Below are positions 38,175 to 38,930 of a stretch of DNA of 38,930 bases, piece after piece (the stretch's first letter is position 1; each line of letters opens with the position of its first letter). Source of the stretch: Comamonadaceae bacterium (lineage in GTDB: Bacteria; Pseudomonadota; Gammaproteobacteria; Burkholderiales; Burkholderiaceae_C). The stretch spans positions 1 through 38,930 of the forward strand of contig CANFLX010000024.1 in assembly GCA_947447985.1 (NCBI GenBank). The letters are read 5' to 3'. The translations under genes and the position numbers were made by a program. The notes beneath the pieces were generated by a model. It had not been told where the DNA came from. It worked only from the letters and a program-made list of their open reading frames with translations, and did no database searches.

Positions 38175-38930
38175 TTACTTGACCGTGTAGAGCTTGTCGA
38201 ACTGGCCGCCATCGTTGAAGTGCACTTTTTGCGCTTCAGCGAAAGAGCCGAAATAGTCTTCCACGCGGAACAGAGTGATCGGCTTGAAGGTGCTGGCGTA
38301 TTTCTTGAGGATCGCCGAGTTGTAAGGCCGGATCGCGTGCTGGGCGGCGATCTCTTGTCCTTCGTCGGAATAAAGGAAGTTCAAGTAGGCCTTGGCTTGC
38401 TCGGCCGTGCCCTTTTTGGCCACGGTGCGTTCCACGACCGCGACCGGGTTTTCTGCCACGATGGACACGCTGGGGTGGATCGCATCGACTTTGCCCGCGC
38501 CAAACTCTTTGTCCACCGACACCACTTCGGATTCAAAGGTGATCAGCACATCGCCCAGATTGCGCTGCAAAAAGATGGTAGTGGCGTCACGGCCGCCCTT
38601 GGCCAGCACCGGCACATTTTTGTAGAGCTTGCTCACAAAGTCTGCGGCTTGTGCATCGGTGCCGCCTTTTTTGCGCACCTGGCCCCAGGCAGCCAAATAG
38701 GCCATGCGGCCGTTACCGCCAGTTTTGGGGTTGACCACGATGACCTGGACGCCGGGCTTGATCAGATCGTCCCAGTCCTTGATGCCCTTGGGGTTCTTGT
38801 CACGCACCAAAAACAGCATGGTGGAGCTGGTGGGTGCTGCGTTGTGCGGGAATTTCTGTGTCCAGTCCTTGGCCACCACACCGGTGCTGGCCAGGAAGTC
38901 CACGTCGGTGGTGGTGTTCATGGTCACCAC
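38175..38930 (-). CDS. sbp: Periplasmic sulfate-binding protein, 5' partial
   Basis: The last 251 or more residues of the solute-binding protein of this transporter; the N-terminus with its signal peptide lies beyond the window. Segments that match Sbp are PTSSTMLFLVRDKNPKGIKD, DLIKPGVQVIVVNPKTGGNG and YLNFLYSDEGQEIAAQ. The protein captures sulfate in the periplasm and delivers it to CysT-CysW. The reading frame is open to the window edge, so no start is assigned. It lies directly upstream of cysT and is presumably the promoter-proximal gene. Confidence 0.95.
   Translation of the reverse strand: MVTMNTTTDVDFLASTGVVAKDWTQKFPHNAAPTSSTMLFLVRDKNPKGIKDWDDLIKPGVQVIVVNPKTGGNGRMAYLAAWGQVRKKGGTDAQAADFVSKLYKNVPVLAKGGRDATTIFLQRNLGDVLITFESEVVSVDKEFGAGKVDAIHPSVSIVAENPVAVVERTVAKKGTAEQAKAYLNFLYSDEGQEIAAQHAIRPYNSAILKKYASTFKPITLFRVEDYFGSFAEAQKVHFNDGGQFDKLYTVK

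Overview
The window looks like a chromosomal segment of a betaproteobacterium of the order Burkholderiales, most likely family Comamonadaceae (Rhodoferax/Polaromonas-like). The evidence is the gene order secA-argJ-DUF815 ATPase-mutT, the block pilB-pilC-pilD-coaE-zapD-yacG, a 14-gene nuo operon preceded by tRNA-Leu and followed by a Nudix hydrolase and a DUF1178 protein, and a moderately high GC content (about 60% by eye) in most genes. Family and genus are inferred from gene order and protein style, not from a search.

Layout: (1) 1-7033 is the 3' part of a very large secreted or surface repeat protein. It has nine 98-residue Ig-like repeats, a duplicated 244-residue two-domain insert, a cadherin-like domain, a putative-Ig domain, then about nine Trp-rich beta-propeller-like repeats and a short C-terminal domain. 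(2) 7043-8305 holds a divergent pair, a DUF721/DciA-like protein and a membrane-anchored M23 peptidase. (3) 8446-13788 carries secA, argJ, a DUF815 AAA ATPase and mutT on the plus strand. (4) 13809-19253 is a minus-strand run reading pilB, pilC, pilD, coaE, zapD, yacG: type IV pilus assembly plus CoA synthesis, FtsZ bundling and gyrase inhibition. (5) 19254-19672 has no recognised gene and is followed by tRNA-Leu(GAG). (6) 19824-34165 is the complete nuoA-N operon for complex I, then an ADP-ribose-type Nudix hydrolase and DUF1178. (7) 35302-38930 is a minus-strand sulfate uptake operon, sbp-cysT-cysW-cysA, with sbp cut by the window end.

Functionally most of the window is core metabolism: energy conservation (complex I), protein export (SecA), arginine and CoA synthesis, nucleotide-pool cleaning, sulfate import and pilus assembly. 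Coupling is tight, with ATGA, GTGA or TTGA overlaps at many junctions. The accessory and most unusual element is the giant repeat protein at the left edge. Its modular duplications and Trp-rich propeller-like region are the best candidates for something not well described. A GC dip over pilB and the upstream part of pilC, next to a tRNA gene that lacks its usual secG neighbour, suggests a local rearrangement or gene replacement.
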